Of a stretch of 40,733 nucleotides of DNA, positions 23,993 through 31,697 are shown piece after piece. This stretch comes from an uncultured Collinsella sp. (lineage in GTDB: Bacteria > Actinomycetota > Coriobacteriia > Coriobacteriales > Coriobacteriaceae). The stretch lies in NCBI GenBank assembly GCA_902494535.1, contig CABUTO010000019.1, positions 1-40,733 of the forward strand. Direction: 5' to 3'. Below the pieces are notes generated by a model, which saw nothing but the letters and a program-made list of their open reading frames with translations, did no database searches and had not been told where the DNA came from. Position 1 is the stretch's first letter, and each line of letters opens with the position of its first letter. The position numbers were made by a program, and so were the translations under genes.

Positions 23993-26900
23993 ATGGCGAA
24001 CACCCAGAACTATATTAACCACCTGCTGCAGAACACCGGCATTACGCCGGCATGCAGCGAAGAAGAGCGCTTGGCTGCCGAGGATATCGCTCAGATCTTC
24101 CGCAACCACGGCTTTGATCCCGAGGTTCAGGAGTTCAATGCCCCGGCGCCCAGTAGGTTGGCATTTGCCGTTACCGGTATTCTTGCGTTTGCCGGCGCCC
24201 TGTTGATGGGCATCGGCGGTGGTATCGGCTTGGTCGGCACCTTGCTGGCAATCGTCGGCGCCGTTCTTTACGTGCTCGAGCGCACGGGCCACCCCGTGGT
24301 TTCGCGCCTGGGCAAGACGGGCGTGAGCCAAAATGTCATCGCCTACCACAAGGCCTCGGGCCCGCTCGCGTCTCCGCGCAACCGCCCGGTGGTCGTTGTC
24401 GCACACTACGACTCTCCCCGTGCTGAGCTGCTCGCCCGCGAGCCCTATGCTTCGTATCGTGCGCTCATCGCCAAGCTGTTGCCCGTTGCCACGGTTGCCC
24501 CTGCTGCCGTTGCCATCCTGCGTATCCTGCCGCTCCCCGGCGCGCTCAAGGTTCTGCTGTGGATTGTCGCGATCCTCGCTTCCCTCGTTGCACTTGCCAA
24601 CGCGGCAAACATCATCTCTAACCGCCACATTCTTCCCTATACGTCCGGCGCGGTGTGCAACAAGTCTTCTGTCGCCGCTATGCTCGGCGTTATGGACAAC
24701 GTTGCTCCCTTCCAGGGCGAGAACGAGTTTCCCGACGATGATCCGTTCGATACCTATTTTGGGGAGCAGAAACGTCGTGCCGAGGAAATGGCGCGCGCGG
24801 CGGCGGAGTATGCCGCGGCCCAGCAGCAAAACGACTACGGCAACACCATCGAGTACGAAGAGCCTACCTACGCCGAGGACGAGTTCGGTCAGCCGATTGC
24901 TCCCGACGCTCAAACCGAGCCCGAACAGGGCGAGGCTTTTGACGAGCAGATCGAGGGCTTTGAGGGTGCGTCTGCCGACGAGACGCTGATTGGCGCCATC
25001 GTGCCCGAGGATCAGAATCAGGCTGTCCAGGCCGAAGAGTTCAATGACGAGGTTCCCGCTGCTGAGCCGGCGGAGGAGCCTGCCGCGGCCGAGCCCGAGC
25101 CCAAGCTCTATCGCAACGCCGCCGGCAACATCCGCTTTGGTTCGGATGCCATCCGTGCGCTCGGAATGCTTCCCGAGTCCTGCACGCTCGATTACGAGGA
25201 GGGCGAGGAGCCGACGTTTGAGCCCGAGCCTGCGCCCGTTGTCACTGCGGATGATGAGTCTGCCGCGGTTACCGTTGCCGAGCCCGAGGCGGTGTCTGCG
25301 ATCGATCCCGCGGCAGGACTGGACATTTTGGCTCCCGCCGCGCCGGCGCAAGACGTTGCGGACGAGTCTGACGACGATTACGTTGAACAGCCGGGGCGCG
25401 TGTCTTACGAGAGCGATACTGATTTCTCGGCCGAGATTCCCGCGGCAACGCCCCATGCCGATATTGCATCCGCGTTCTCTTCGATTGGCGCCAGCGCTTC
25501 CAGCTTCTTTAAGGGTGCGCTTGCAAAGGGCAGGAAATTTGTCGACGATTTCGAGGAGAAGCGCGCTGCCGCACGCGAGGCTGCCGAGCAGGAGGCTATC
25601 GCTCAGCAGCAGGCAGCCGAGGCGGCACGTGAGCGCGCGGCGCAAGAGTTCGAGCAGAACGAGGCTATGCAGTCCGGGCCCGTCGACGCTGCCGAAGCTA
25701 CGACGTCCTTTGAGTCCCAGCAACCGACGTCAGCGGATGTTGTTGAGGCAACAACGTCTTTCGAGGCTCAGCAGCACGTCGATAGCACCATGTCGTTTGA
25801 TGCCGCGCAGTTCGATTCCACGATAACGTTTGAAAAGCAAGGCACCGCAATTGCCGAGCCCCTTCCTGTTTCCGATGAGCAGGGCGACGCGGCAGACGAT
25901 GACGAGCCCATTGATGCTGCCGAAATCCAAGATGCCGCCGAGGACGAGTCCGTCGAGGCCAACTCTGACGAAGAGCAATACGCGGCAGCCGATCAAGGTG
26001 ATTCGACCGAGGTCGAGCAGGAGGAAGTGCCTGCGGTTTCCGAGACTCCCGAGACGGATGAGTCGAGGCCTTACTCCACGCAGATTTTCACCATGCCGAC
26101 CCCGAGTGGTTCCGGTGCCACGGTTGCCAATGTCGCTCCCACCCAGGACGAAACGGTCGATTCCCTTATGGCCCAGATTTCCTCCCAGGCATCGCCGCGT
26201 CCGCAGATGAATGTTCCCGATCCGGCGTCGGCACCGTCGCCTGCACCTTCCTCGTCTCCGCTGGCTTCGGTCCCCGATCCGTCGCTGCCGTCTATGAAGC
26301 AGGCAAACTTTGCGTCTCGCACGTCGCTGTTCGACCTTCCCGATCCCTCTGCCCAGGTCAACGACCCCTTTGCTACTGCCCAGGGTCCCGAACCCACATC
26401 GGCACCCGTTGCGCCTTCTATGCCCGTTGCGTCGGGCGCGCAGCCGATCGAGACCATTTCGGCTCCCGCCCCGGCGGCACCCAAGTCTCGCAAACGCGGC
26501 CTGGGTGGCCTGTTCGGTCGTAAAAGGAAAAACGAGCAGGACAGCATGAGTGATTGGCTGGGCGTCGAAGACGATTACGATGCCAAGAAGTCCGGTCGCG
26601 GTATCGGTTCGTGGGATAACTTCGAGGACGATAACGATGGCTGGAAGGGCGGCGCTACGTCTTCCGATGGCGCTTCTTCCGAAGATATGCTCTCGGCTGT
26701 CGCCTCTATGGGCGATGATGAGCTGCTCGGTCACGATATCTGGTTTGTGGCAACGGGCGCCTCGGATTGTGATGGCGCCGGCATAAAGGCCTTCTTGGCT
26801 TCGCATCGCGATAAGCTCCGCGGCGTATTCTTCATCAATCTTGAATCCGTCGGTGCCGGTAGGCTTTCGGTGGTGACGGTCGAGGGCGAACAGCAGCTGC

Positions 26901-27163
26901 TCAAGGGCGATCGCCGCATCATGAACCTGGTCAGCAAGGTGTGCAAGTCGTTCCATGTCGATTGTGGCGCGCTCGAGATGCCCTATGCCAAGACCGATGC
27001 CTATGCCGCGCTCGAGGCGAGCCGCCGAGCCCTCACCATCGCCGGCGTGGACGGCACGCGTCTGGCTTGCGCTCGTACCGAGGACGACCTGCCCCACAAT
27101 GTCAACCCGACGAACATTGCCACGGTATCCGAGGTCGTGACCGAGGTTATCCGCCGTTCGTAG
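23993..27163 (+). CDS. Membrane protein with degenerate, split M28-type peptidase fold
   Basis: The 1056 residues begin with an M28 aminopeptidase-like half (about 1-240) that includes the metal-ligand-like VVVVAHYDSPR (His138) and four hydrophobic segments (about 57-75, 78-96, 160-180, 186-205). A roughly 670-residue acidic, low-complexity insert follows, containing an Ala/Glu/Gln coiled coil (FEEKRAAAREAAEQEA), ATTSFE repeats and a basic patch (RKRGLGGLFGRKRK). The fold resumes at about 913: VATGASDCDG, INLESVG, and a final LPHNVNP with His1035. Compared with active M28 enzymes the bridging Asp is Cys222 (or Asn223) and the catalytic Glu is Ser922, so peptidase activity is doubtful. The ATG at 23993 has GGAG; an upstream in-frame extension of 50 codons looks non-coding. 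A 72-residue membrane protein follows 21 bases on. Confidence 0.85.
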   Translation: MANTQNYINHLLQNTGITPACSEEERLAAEDIAQIFRNHGFDPEVQEFNAPAPSRLAFAVTGILAFAGALLMGIGGGIGLVGTLLAIVGAVLYVLERTGHPVVSRLGKTGVSQNVIAYHKASGPLASPRNRPVVVVAHYDSPRAELLAREPYASYRALIAKLLPVATVAPAAVAILRILPLPGALKVLLWIVAILASLVALANAANIISNRHILPYTSGAVCNKSSVAAMLGVMDNVAPFQGENEFPDDDPFDTYFGEQKRRAEEMARAAAEYAAAQQQNDYGNTIEYEEPTYAEDEFGQPIAPDAQTEPEQGEAFDEQIEGFEGASADETLIGAIVPEDQNQAVQAEEFNDEVPAAEPAEEPAAAEPEPKLYRNAAGNIRFGSDAIRALGMLPESCTLDYEEGEEPTFEPEPAPVVTADDESAAVTVAEPEAVSAIDPAAGLDILAPAAPAQDVADESDDDYVEQPGRVSYESDTDFSAEIPAATPHADIASAFSSIGASASSFFKGALAKGRKFVDDFEEKRAAAREAAEQEAIAQQQAAEAARERAAQEFEQNEAMQSGPVDAAEATTSFESQQPTSADVVEATTSFEAQQHVDSTMSFDAAQFDSTITFEKQGTAIAEPLPVSDEQGDAADDDEPIDAAEIQDAAEDESVEANSDEEQYAAADQGDSTEVEQEEVPAVSETPETDESRPYSTQIFTMPTPSGSGATVANVAPTQDETVDSLMAQISSQASPRPQMNVPDPASAPSPAPSSSPLASVPDPSLPSMKQANFASRTSLFDLPDPSAQVNDPFATAQGPEPTSAPVAPSMPVASGAQPIETISAPAPAAPKSRKRGLGGLFGRKRKNEQDSMSDWLGVEDDYDAKKSGRGIGSWDNFEDDNDGWKGGATSSDGASSEDMLSAVASMGDDELLGHDIWFVATGASDCDGAGIKAFLASHRDKLRGVFFINLESVGAGRLSVVTVEGEQQLLKGDRRIMNLVSKVCKSFHVDCGALEMPYAKTDAYAALEASRRALTIAGVDGTRLACARTEDDLPHNVNPTNIATVSEVVTEVIRRS

Positions 27164-27184
27164 ACGGAGCTCTAAGGAGTCAAC

Positions 27185-27403
27185 GTGTTTTCGTATATTA
27201 AGCGCCATTGGCCTGTCTACGTGATTTTGACCTTGATTGCCATTGCGTTAGGATTTGGGGCTGCCTACATCGTGGGTGCAAAGGGCTCGACCCCCGCCTC
27301 CGCAATCAGCGAAGAGGTGGAGCAAGAACAGAGTACGGGTGCCGATGGGATTCCTGAGTCCGAGCAGGCAATCGTTGATGGTGGATCTTCGTCTGCAGAG
27401 TAG
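27185..27403 (+). CDS. Small single-pass membrane protein
   Basis: The 72 residues contain one membrane segment (VYVILTLIAIALGFGAAYIV) followed by an acidic, Ser/Glu-rich tail. The GTG start has AAGGAGT upstream and lies 21 bases after the large pseudo-M28 gene, so it is probably in the same operon and may be a partner. No family recognised. Confidence 0.72.
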   Translation: MFSYIKRHWPVYVILTLIAIALGFGAAYIVGAKGSTPASAISEEVEQEQSTGADGIPESEQAIVDGGSSSAE

Positions 27404-27424
27404 ATACGGCGATTTACATGATTG

Positions 27425-27462
27425 AAAGCGGGCGAGCCAGGGGACTGGCTCGCCCGCTTTTT
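27425..27462. terminator. Bidirectional terminator between convergent genes
   Basis: A perfect 15-bp stem (27425-27439 with 27446-27460) has TTT/AAA at both edges. It serves the rightward 27185 gene and the leftward adhesin gene, which ends at 27470. Confidence 0.88.
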
Positions 27463-27469
27463 CATCGCG

Positions 27470-30400
27470 CTAGCGCTTCTTTGGTGTCGACCTAAGGCGA
27501 GCGAACCATAGGGCTGCGGCACCCGAGGTCAGGAGCGCGGTGATGCAAGCGACGATGGGAACTGATCCTGTTGCCGGTAGGTCCTGCGGTAGGGTACAGC
27601 GTTGAATGACACGGTCCTCGTCATGTGACTCAAGTTTATCGCCGCCGCCGTTGCGGCAAAGATCGACGCGTGCGCTGTTGGTGAGTGCGGTTTGGGGCGT
27701 ATAAGCCGACGTCGCCTGCATGTGCACGATTGCGCCCCGAGCGTCTGTGCCAAGGATTGCTTTGGCATCGTCAAGGTCGTCGTGCTCATCTTTGAGATCA
27801 TCGCGGGTCCAAGAATCCGCATCGCTTCGAGTCGTAAAGTCGGCGGCTACCGCACCGTATTCAATTCGAATGCCCGTTACGACGGTATTGGGTGTAAGGT
27901 CGAGCTCTTCCGCCTCGAGTGTGGTGGATTCCGTGGTCGAGACATCCGCCTTCCAGAGGCGCCAGCCGTCGTAATCGACGAGGCGACAGTCCTCACCAAG
28001 GCTCTCTTTTACTTCGTCGGACTCAAGCCAAGGATTTTCGTGTCCATCGTCAAGTGTCGCGTTCGCCGGTTCATCGACGTCTGTCGAGTCCAACGGCGTC
28101 GTGCGATACCACACGTTGCACAGACCGTTGAGGTCGCCGATGGCGACGGGGGTTTCGATTGAGATGAATCTCGCCGTGCCGTCTTTGGCGCACTCAAGAT
28201 CATCGGTAATCGTAAACTCATCAACCCAAGTAGCGGAATCGTTTCGAGCATCGATGGTATAGGAGAAAAGCCCATCACTATTGGTTTGCGTCGTGGCGCG
28301 GTTTTTACCATCGCCGTTAGCCAACAGGCCCTTTTCGATAGGTTGGACAAGTTCCTGACGCTTGTCGACCTGCCCCTTGATCTCGATGGGCGCATCCTTC
28401 ATCGCGACGGATTGGACTTCTCCCGTATCTTTTATTTCAAACGTTATCTCCTCGGCAAGGTCATAGGTCCGCGGAGACATCATTTCGCGCAACGAGTAGG
28501 TGCCGGGTGCAAGATGTTCGACGCGGTGTGGCTTGTCGGATGAGGTCCAGGAGTCTATTTCGGTTTTATCGGGACCATATAAGGTGAGCTGTGCGCCTTC
28601 CACTTCCTGCTCGCCGCTTGCATCGACCTTGGAGATATCTACCTTGGTGTAATCGTCGGATACGTTAAGCCGTGCTTCTACAACGGGTGTTTTCTGGTCG
28701 GCATAAGTAAGGTCGACAATATGGGATGTCCGATCGAGTAAGAAGCCTGCCGGCGCTTGAGTCTCGACAACCTCGTAGCGTGCGGTGCCAGATCCCAGCG
28801 GGAGGTCGTCCGCGCGTGCTTCTCCAGTTTCATCCGTCGTGACGGCAGCGACAGTCTCACCGTCGAGCGCGGCAATGCTACCGTCGGGGCGCACGATATC
28901 ACCCGAGGCACGGATCTCAAAGACGGCGCCCGCGAGGCTGCTGCCGTCTACGGCATCGGTTTTAACGATCCTGATGTTTCCGGTCGCGGCGTGGTCATAA
29001 TACGAGGCGATTACAACGGGCGTTAGGTTCATGTCGGCGGGTATGTTTACCTCGATCTCTTCGCCGACAAGATAGGGCTCTTTGGCCGAGGCTTCGCGTA
29101 CATAATAGGTGCCCGGCACGAGCGATTCTGGCAGTGTGACGGTCCCGGTCGCGTCAGTCGTAAAGGTGTCCATTACGTTATGTGCTGGATACCAGCAAGT
29201 TTGTGAGACAGGTTCGTGATTGCTGTCGAGGAGTTGGAAGGTGAATCCGGCTAGTGGAACAGAAGCGCCTGTTTGGGCATCGCGTTTTACAATCTGGAGA
29301 TGCGTCGACAGAGCGTGGTTGTCCACGATATATTGAAGCTCGGCGCCGTTGGAAATCTGATTGGCCCCGACGGTCCATTCCCCTGCACGTTTAAAACCCT
29401 CGGGGACGGTTTCCGGAACCTCGCGAATCGTGTAGCCGGCACGGTCGTATGGGACGGCTCCGTGGACACCGGCGGGTCGCTTGCCTGTGCCGAACCATGC
29501 TTCGGGCTGATCTTTGGTGGAGGCAAAGCCATAGATGTTTGTGGTCAATGTGCCAACAACCTGCTGAGAGCTGTTGCTGACAACTTCAAAGACAACACCA
29601 CCCGCCGGCTGCTCCAGGCCGGATTGGTCGCTATTGCCGTAATCCTTGAATTTGGAAATCTCAAGGTCAAACGCAATGGGGATATCGGAAATGCGAGATT
29701 CGATCTCGACTACGCCTGAATCGCCGAGCTGGTCGGCTCCAACGGTATAGGTCCAGCTGTCGTTGGATGGCAGGTAGCCCTCGGGGGCTTTTGATTCGTA
29801 GATGGTAAAGGTTCCTAAGGGGACATCGACGAGGGTAGCCCGACCGCTTTCGTCAGTCGTGAGAATTTGCGCCCATCCAGGGGTTGATTGCGACACACAC
29901 GTGAACTCTGCTCCTGCGAGTGAAGATCCCACCTGGGGGCCGGCATTCGTCGCGGCATCGAGTTTTACGATACGCAGGTTGATGGTGCCGGGCTGTTCAT
30001 CAATGGCGACCCGCCCGCCGTCATTCCCCGTGGTAAAGGCAATACGATCGTGGCGGGGGACATAGCCGGCCGGCGCCTTCGTTTCAACTAGGTAGTATGC
30101 CGTGTCGGGCAGAAGTGTTGCTTGCGCTCGACCGTTGCTGTCCATCTTGATGGTGCCGACACGCGCGCCGCTGGCGCTCTCAAAAATATCGAATGTTGCC
30201 CCGGTAAACTGATAGGTATTGTTTCCGCTGGTAATAACGGTGTCAGCAGACTGCTTTTGGAAGGAAACAGAGACCGCCGGCAGTACATAGAGCATGTCTT
30301 GACGTTTGCTGCCGCCCGATACGGCCCCTAGATAGCGTCGCGCGCGGTGCGGAGCGGCTTTGATGCTTCCTGATTTTGCGCTGTCGTGGAGCCACCGCGC

Positions 30401-30901
30401 AGCCGCCACGACTTCATTGTCGGCGGTAAAGTGTCCGCTCTTGGTTTTACCCTGAGCGGTCGTGTAGGAGTAGGTGCCGTCGACATGGGTAGTGCCGTTG
30501 AGCATCCATACGGCAAGCTGGGTGGCGGCGCGGGCGCGATCGGGTGAAAGATGGTAACCGCCAAACGACGTGGTGGTGGGATATCCGTGACAAACGATTG
30601 CCGCGAACTCGTCGTCGAGCCACACCCAGCCTTGATCAAAGTTGAGCCATGGGCCGCCCGGTTTGGTGGGGCCGGGGCGCTCCTGGTTCATGCAGTAGGC
30701 AATCGAGGTGTCTTGAGCTTCATACTTGCCGATGAAGAAGGGCCCACAATCATCGCTAATAGTGCGGAAGCCGAGCTGGTCGTAGCCATCGACGGCAAAT
30801 GCGGCTCCTGGTGCCAGGCAGCCGAAAAGCAGGAAGAGGAGCAGGAGCAGCGGGCCTGTTGCGATTGCGCTGTGGACAGAGTGCGTAGGTGCGTTGGACA
30901 T
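27470..30901 (-). CDS. LPXTG-anchored thioester/SpaA-domain surface adhesin
   Basis: A 1143-residue surface protein. Residues 1-36 are a signal peptide (cut near AFA/VD). An N-terminal thioester domain follows: Cys70 (IAYCMNQ) and Gln128 (AATQLAVW) match the residue pair that forms an internal thioester in Cpa-like adhesins, allowing covalent attachment to host surfaces. Then come about six SpaA/Cna-B domains with repeated closing motifs such as YYLVETKAPAGY, FTIYESKAPEGY and YEVVETQAPAGF, expected to hold internal isopeptide bonds. After a less repetitive region (about 840-1090) there is the sortase motif LPATG (1108-1112), a membrane helix and a basic tail. The ATG has AAGGAG. No sortase gene lies nearby, so a housekeeping sortase elsewhere is implied. 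Target ligand unknown. Confidence 0.93.
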   Translation of the reverse strand: MSNAPTHSVHSAIATGPLLLLLFLLFGCLAPGAAFAVDGYDQLGFRTISDDCGPFFIGKYEAQDTSIAYCMNQERPGPTKPGGPWLNFDQGWVWLDDEFAAIVCHGYPTTTSFGGYHLSPDRARAATQLAVWMLNGTTHVDGTYSYTTAQGKTKSGHFTADNEVVAAARWLHDSAKSGSIKAAPHRARRYLGAVSGGSKRQDMLYVLPAVSVSFQKQSADTVITSGNNTYQFTGATFDIFESASGARVGTIKMDSNGRAQATLLPDTAYYLVETKAPAGYVPRHDRIAFTTGNDGGRVAIDEQPGTINLRIVKLDAATNAGPQVGSSLAGAEFTCVSQSTPGWAQILTTDESGRATLVDVPLGTFTIYESKAPEGYLPSNDSWTYTVGADQLGDSGVVEIESRISDIPIAFDLEISKFKDYGNSDQSGLEQPAGGVVFEVVSNSSQQVVGTLTTNIYGFASTKDQPEAWFGTGKRPAGVHGAVPYDRAGYTIREVPETVPEGFKRAGEWTVGANQISNGAELQYIVDNHALSTHLQIVKRDAQTGASVPLAGFTFQLLDSNHEPVSQTCWYPAHNVMDTFTTDATGTVTLPESLVPGTYYVREASAKEPYLVGEEIEVNIPADMNLTPVVIASYYDHAATGNIRIVKTDAVDGSSLAGAVFEIRASGDIVRPDGSIAALDGETVAAVTTDETGEARADDLPLGSGTARYEVVETQAPAGFLLDRTSHIVDLTYADQKTPVVEARLNVSDDYTKVDISKVDASGEQEVEGAQLTLYGPDKTEIDSWTSSDKPHRVEHLAPGTYSLREMMSPRTYDLAEEITFEIKDTGEVQSVAMKDAPIEIKGQVDKRQELVQPIEKGLLANGDGKNRATTQTNSDGLFSYTIDARNDSATWVDEFTITDDLECAKDGTARFISIETPVAIGDLNGLCNVWYRTTPLDSTDVDEPANATLDDGHENPWLESDEVKESLGEDCRLVDYDGWRLWKADVSTTESTTLEAEELDLTPNTVVTGIRIEYGAVAADFTTRSDADSWTRDDLKDEHDDLDDAKAILGTDARGAIVHMQATSAYTPQTALTNSARVDLCRNGGGDKLESHDEDRVIQRCTLPQDLPATGSVPIVACITALLTSGAAALWFARLRSTPKKR

Positions 30902-31155
30902 GGCTGCTCCTTATCCCTCGTGCGCCGCACGGGGAGGCCGCGGCGCTTGGGATGAGGCTACCGCCATGGTTCATGCGGGTAAGTACCAGAAGCTGACCAA
31001 AAGCTTGCCCGATTTCTGATAAATCGAGCCCAAATACAACAATCAGATAAAAGCGCAGGTAGAAGATGGTAAGAAAAGAAAGACAAAGGTCCTCATCTCC
31101 ACAATTGGCACGGTTTTCAAACGATTCTCCACAGCTAAAACAAGCATCGACACCC
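30902..31155. other. Gene-free stretch upstream of the adhesin
   Basis: No gene is seen. Near 31008-31023 a CGATTT...AAATCG inverted repeat lies about 110 bases before the adhesin start, in the likely promoter area, and might be an operator. No confident -35/-10 pair was found for the adhesin. Confidence 0.35.
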
Positions 31156-31185
31156 TTGTATCGAACAAGACAACCGCGTTATACT
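31156..31185 (+). promoter_or_regulatory. Promoter of tRNA-Gly
   Basis: TTGTAT (31156-31161) and TATACT (31180-31185) are separated by 18 bases, with the -10 ending 13 bases before the mature tRNA 5' end. Confidence 0.7.
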
Positions 31186-31198
31186 AGCCAACACACAA

Positions 31199-31273
31199 GC
31201 GGGCATCGCCAAGTGGTAAGGCATCAGCTTCCCAAGCTGACACTCGCGGGTTCGAGTCCCGTTGCCCGCTCCA
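31199..31273 (+). tRNA. tRNA-Gly (anticodon CCC)
   Basis: A full cloverleaf: acceptor GCGGGCA/TGCCCGC, anticodon stem TCAGC/GCTGA around loop TTCCCAA (anticodon CCC), T-arm GCGGG-TTCGAGT-CCCGT, discriminator T and an encoded CCA. Its last 18 bases are repeated downstream (see the repeat modules). Confidence 0.96.
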
Positions 31274-31281
31274 AAAAAAGT

Positions 31282-31316
31282 AAAAGCACGACATCGTTCC
31301 GGTGCCGTGCTTTTTT
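31282..31316 (+). terminator. Terminator of tRNA-Gly
   Basis: AAAAGCACG (31282-31290) pairs with CGTGCTTTT (31306-31314), with an inner CATCG/CGGTG pairing and a T-run. It begins eight bases after the tRNA. Confidence 0.88.
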
Positions 31317-31324
31317 CAATAAGG

Positions 31325-31464
31325 TGCCGGGACTCGAACCCGCCAGGGTGCGAGCGTTAAATAAACGCGAAGCGTTTATAGCGAGCAGGCAAGGTCGCCG
31401 ATAGGCGACCGCAGCCGGTGCGTATTTGCGAAGCAAATACGCAGACGTCCCGTTGCCCGCTCCA
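31325..31464 (+). repeat. tRNA-tail repeat module Gly-1
   Basis: After the tRNA-Gly terminator comes an inverted T-arm copy (CGGGACTCGAACCCG, 31328-31342). Three perfect small hairpins follow: ATAAACGC-GAA-GCGTTTAT (31361-31379), GGTCGCC-GATA-GGCGACC (31393-31410) and GCGTATTTGC-GAA-GCAAATACGC (31420-31442). The module ends with an exact 18-base copy of the tRNA-Gly 3' end including CCA (31447-31464). The hairpin order and linkers (GCAAGG before, CCGCAGC after the second hairpin) recur downstream of tRNA-Lys with different stem sequences. Origin and function unknown. Confidence 0.8.
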
Positions 31465-31594
31465 CCGAGCGCGGAAGACCTCGGGACGGCCAATTCAACA
31501 AAGTTTTCCCCATCGTCTCCGTGAATCCGAGGAGATCGACCGCAGCCGGTGCGTATTTGCGAAGCAAATACGCGGACGTCCCCATGCCCGCTCC
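31465..31594 (+). repeat. tRNA-tail repeat module Gly-2 (partial)
   Basis: A second, partial copy. It opens with a CCGAG...CTCGG hairpin (31465-31484), then degenerate sequence. From 31538 it matches 31407-31464 almost base for base: GACCGCAGCCGG, the same GCGTATTTGC-GAA-GCAAATACGC hairpin (31551-31573) and another tRNA-Gly 3' end (TGCCCGCTCCA, to 31594). Bases 31595-31697 hold only the purB promoter region. Confidence 0.78.
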
Positions 31595-31647
31595 AATTCC
31601 AAAATGTTAGGTTAATGCCTGCTGCCCATACTCGCACCTGCGCACGG

Positions 31648-31653
31648 TACAAT
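31648..31653 (+). promoter_or_regulatory. -10 element of purB
   Basis: TACAAT lies about 45 bases before the purB ATG. No good -35 is seen at the expected distance. Confidence 0.45.
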
Positions 31654-31697
31654 GGTTGGGTTACGACCAACGTGCCAATAACCAAAAAGGAGCCGCT

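Noticed and set aside
25730..27208. 492-codon minus-strand open frame within the pseudo-M28 gene
   Set aside because: A shadow of the low-complexity insert, Arg/Gly-rich as expected from the complementary strand of Ala/Glu codons.
31407..31594. CRISPR-like direct repeats near tRNA-Gly
   Set aside because: Only two copies, the repeat contains a tRNA 3' end, there are no regular spacers and no cas genes.
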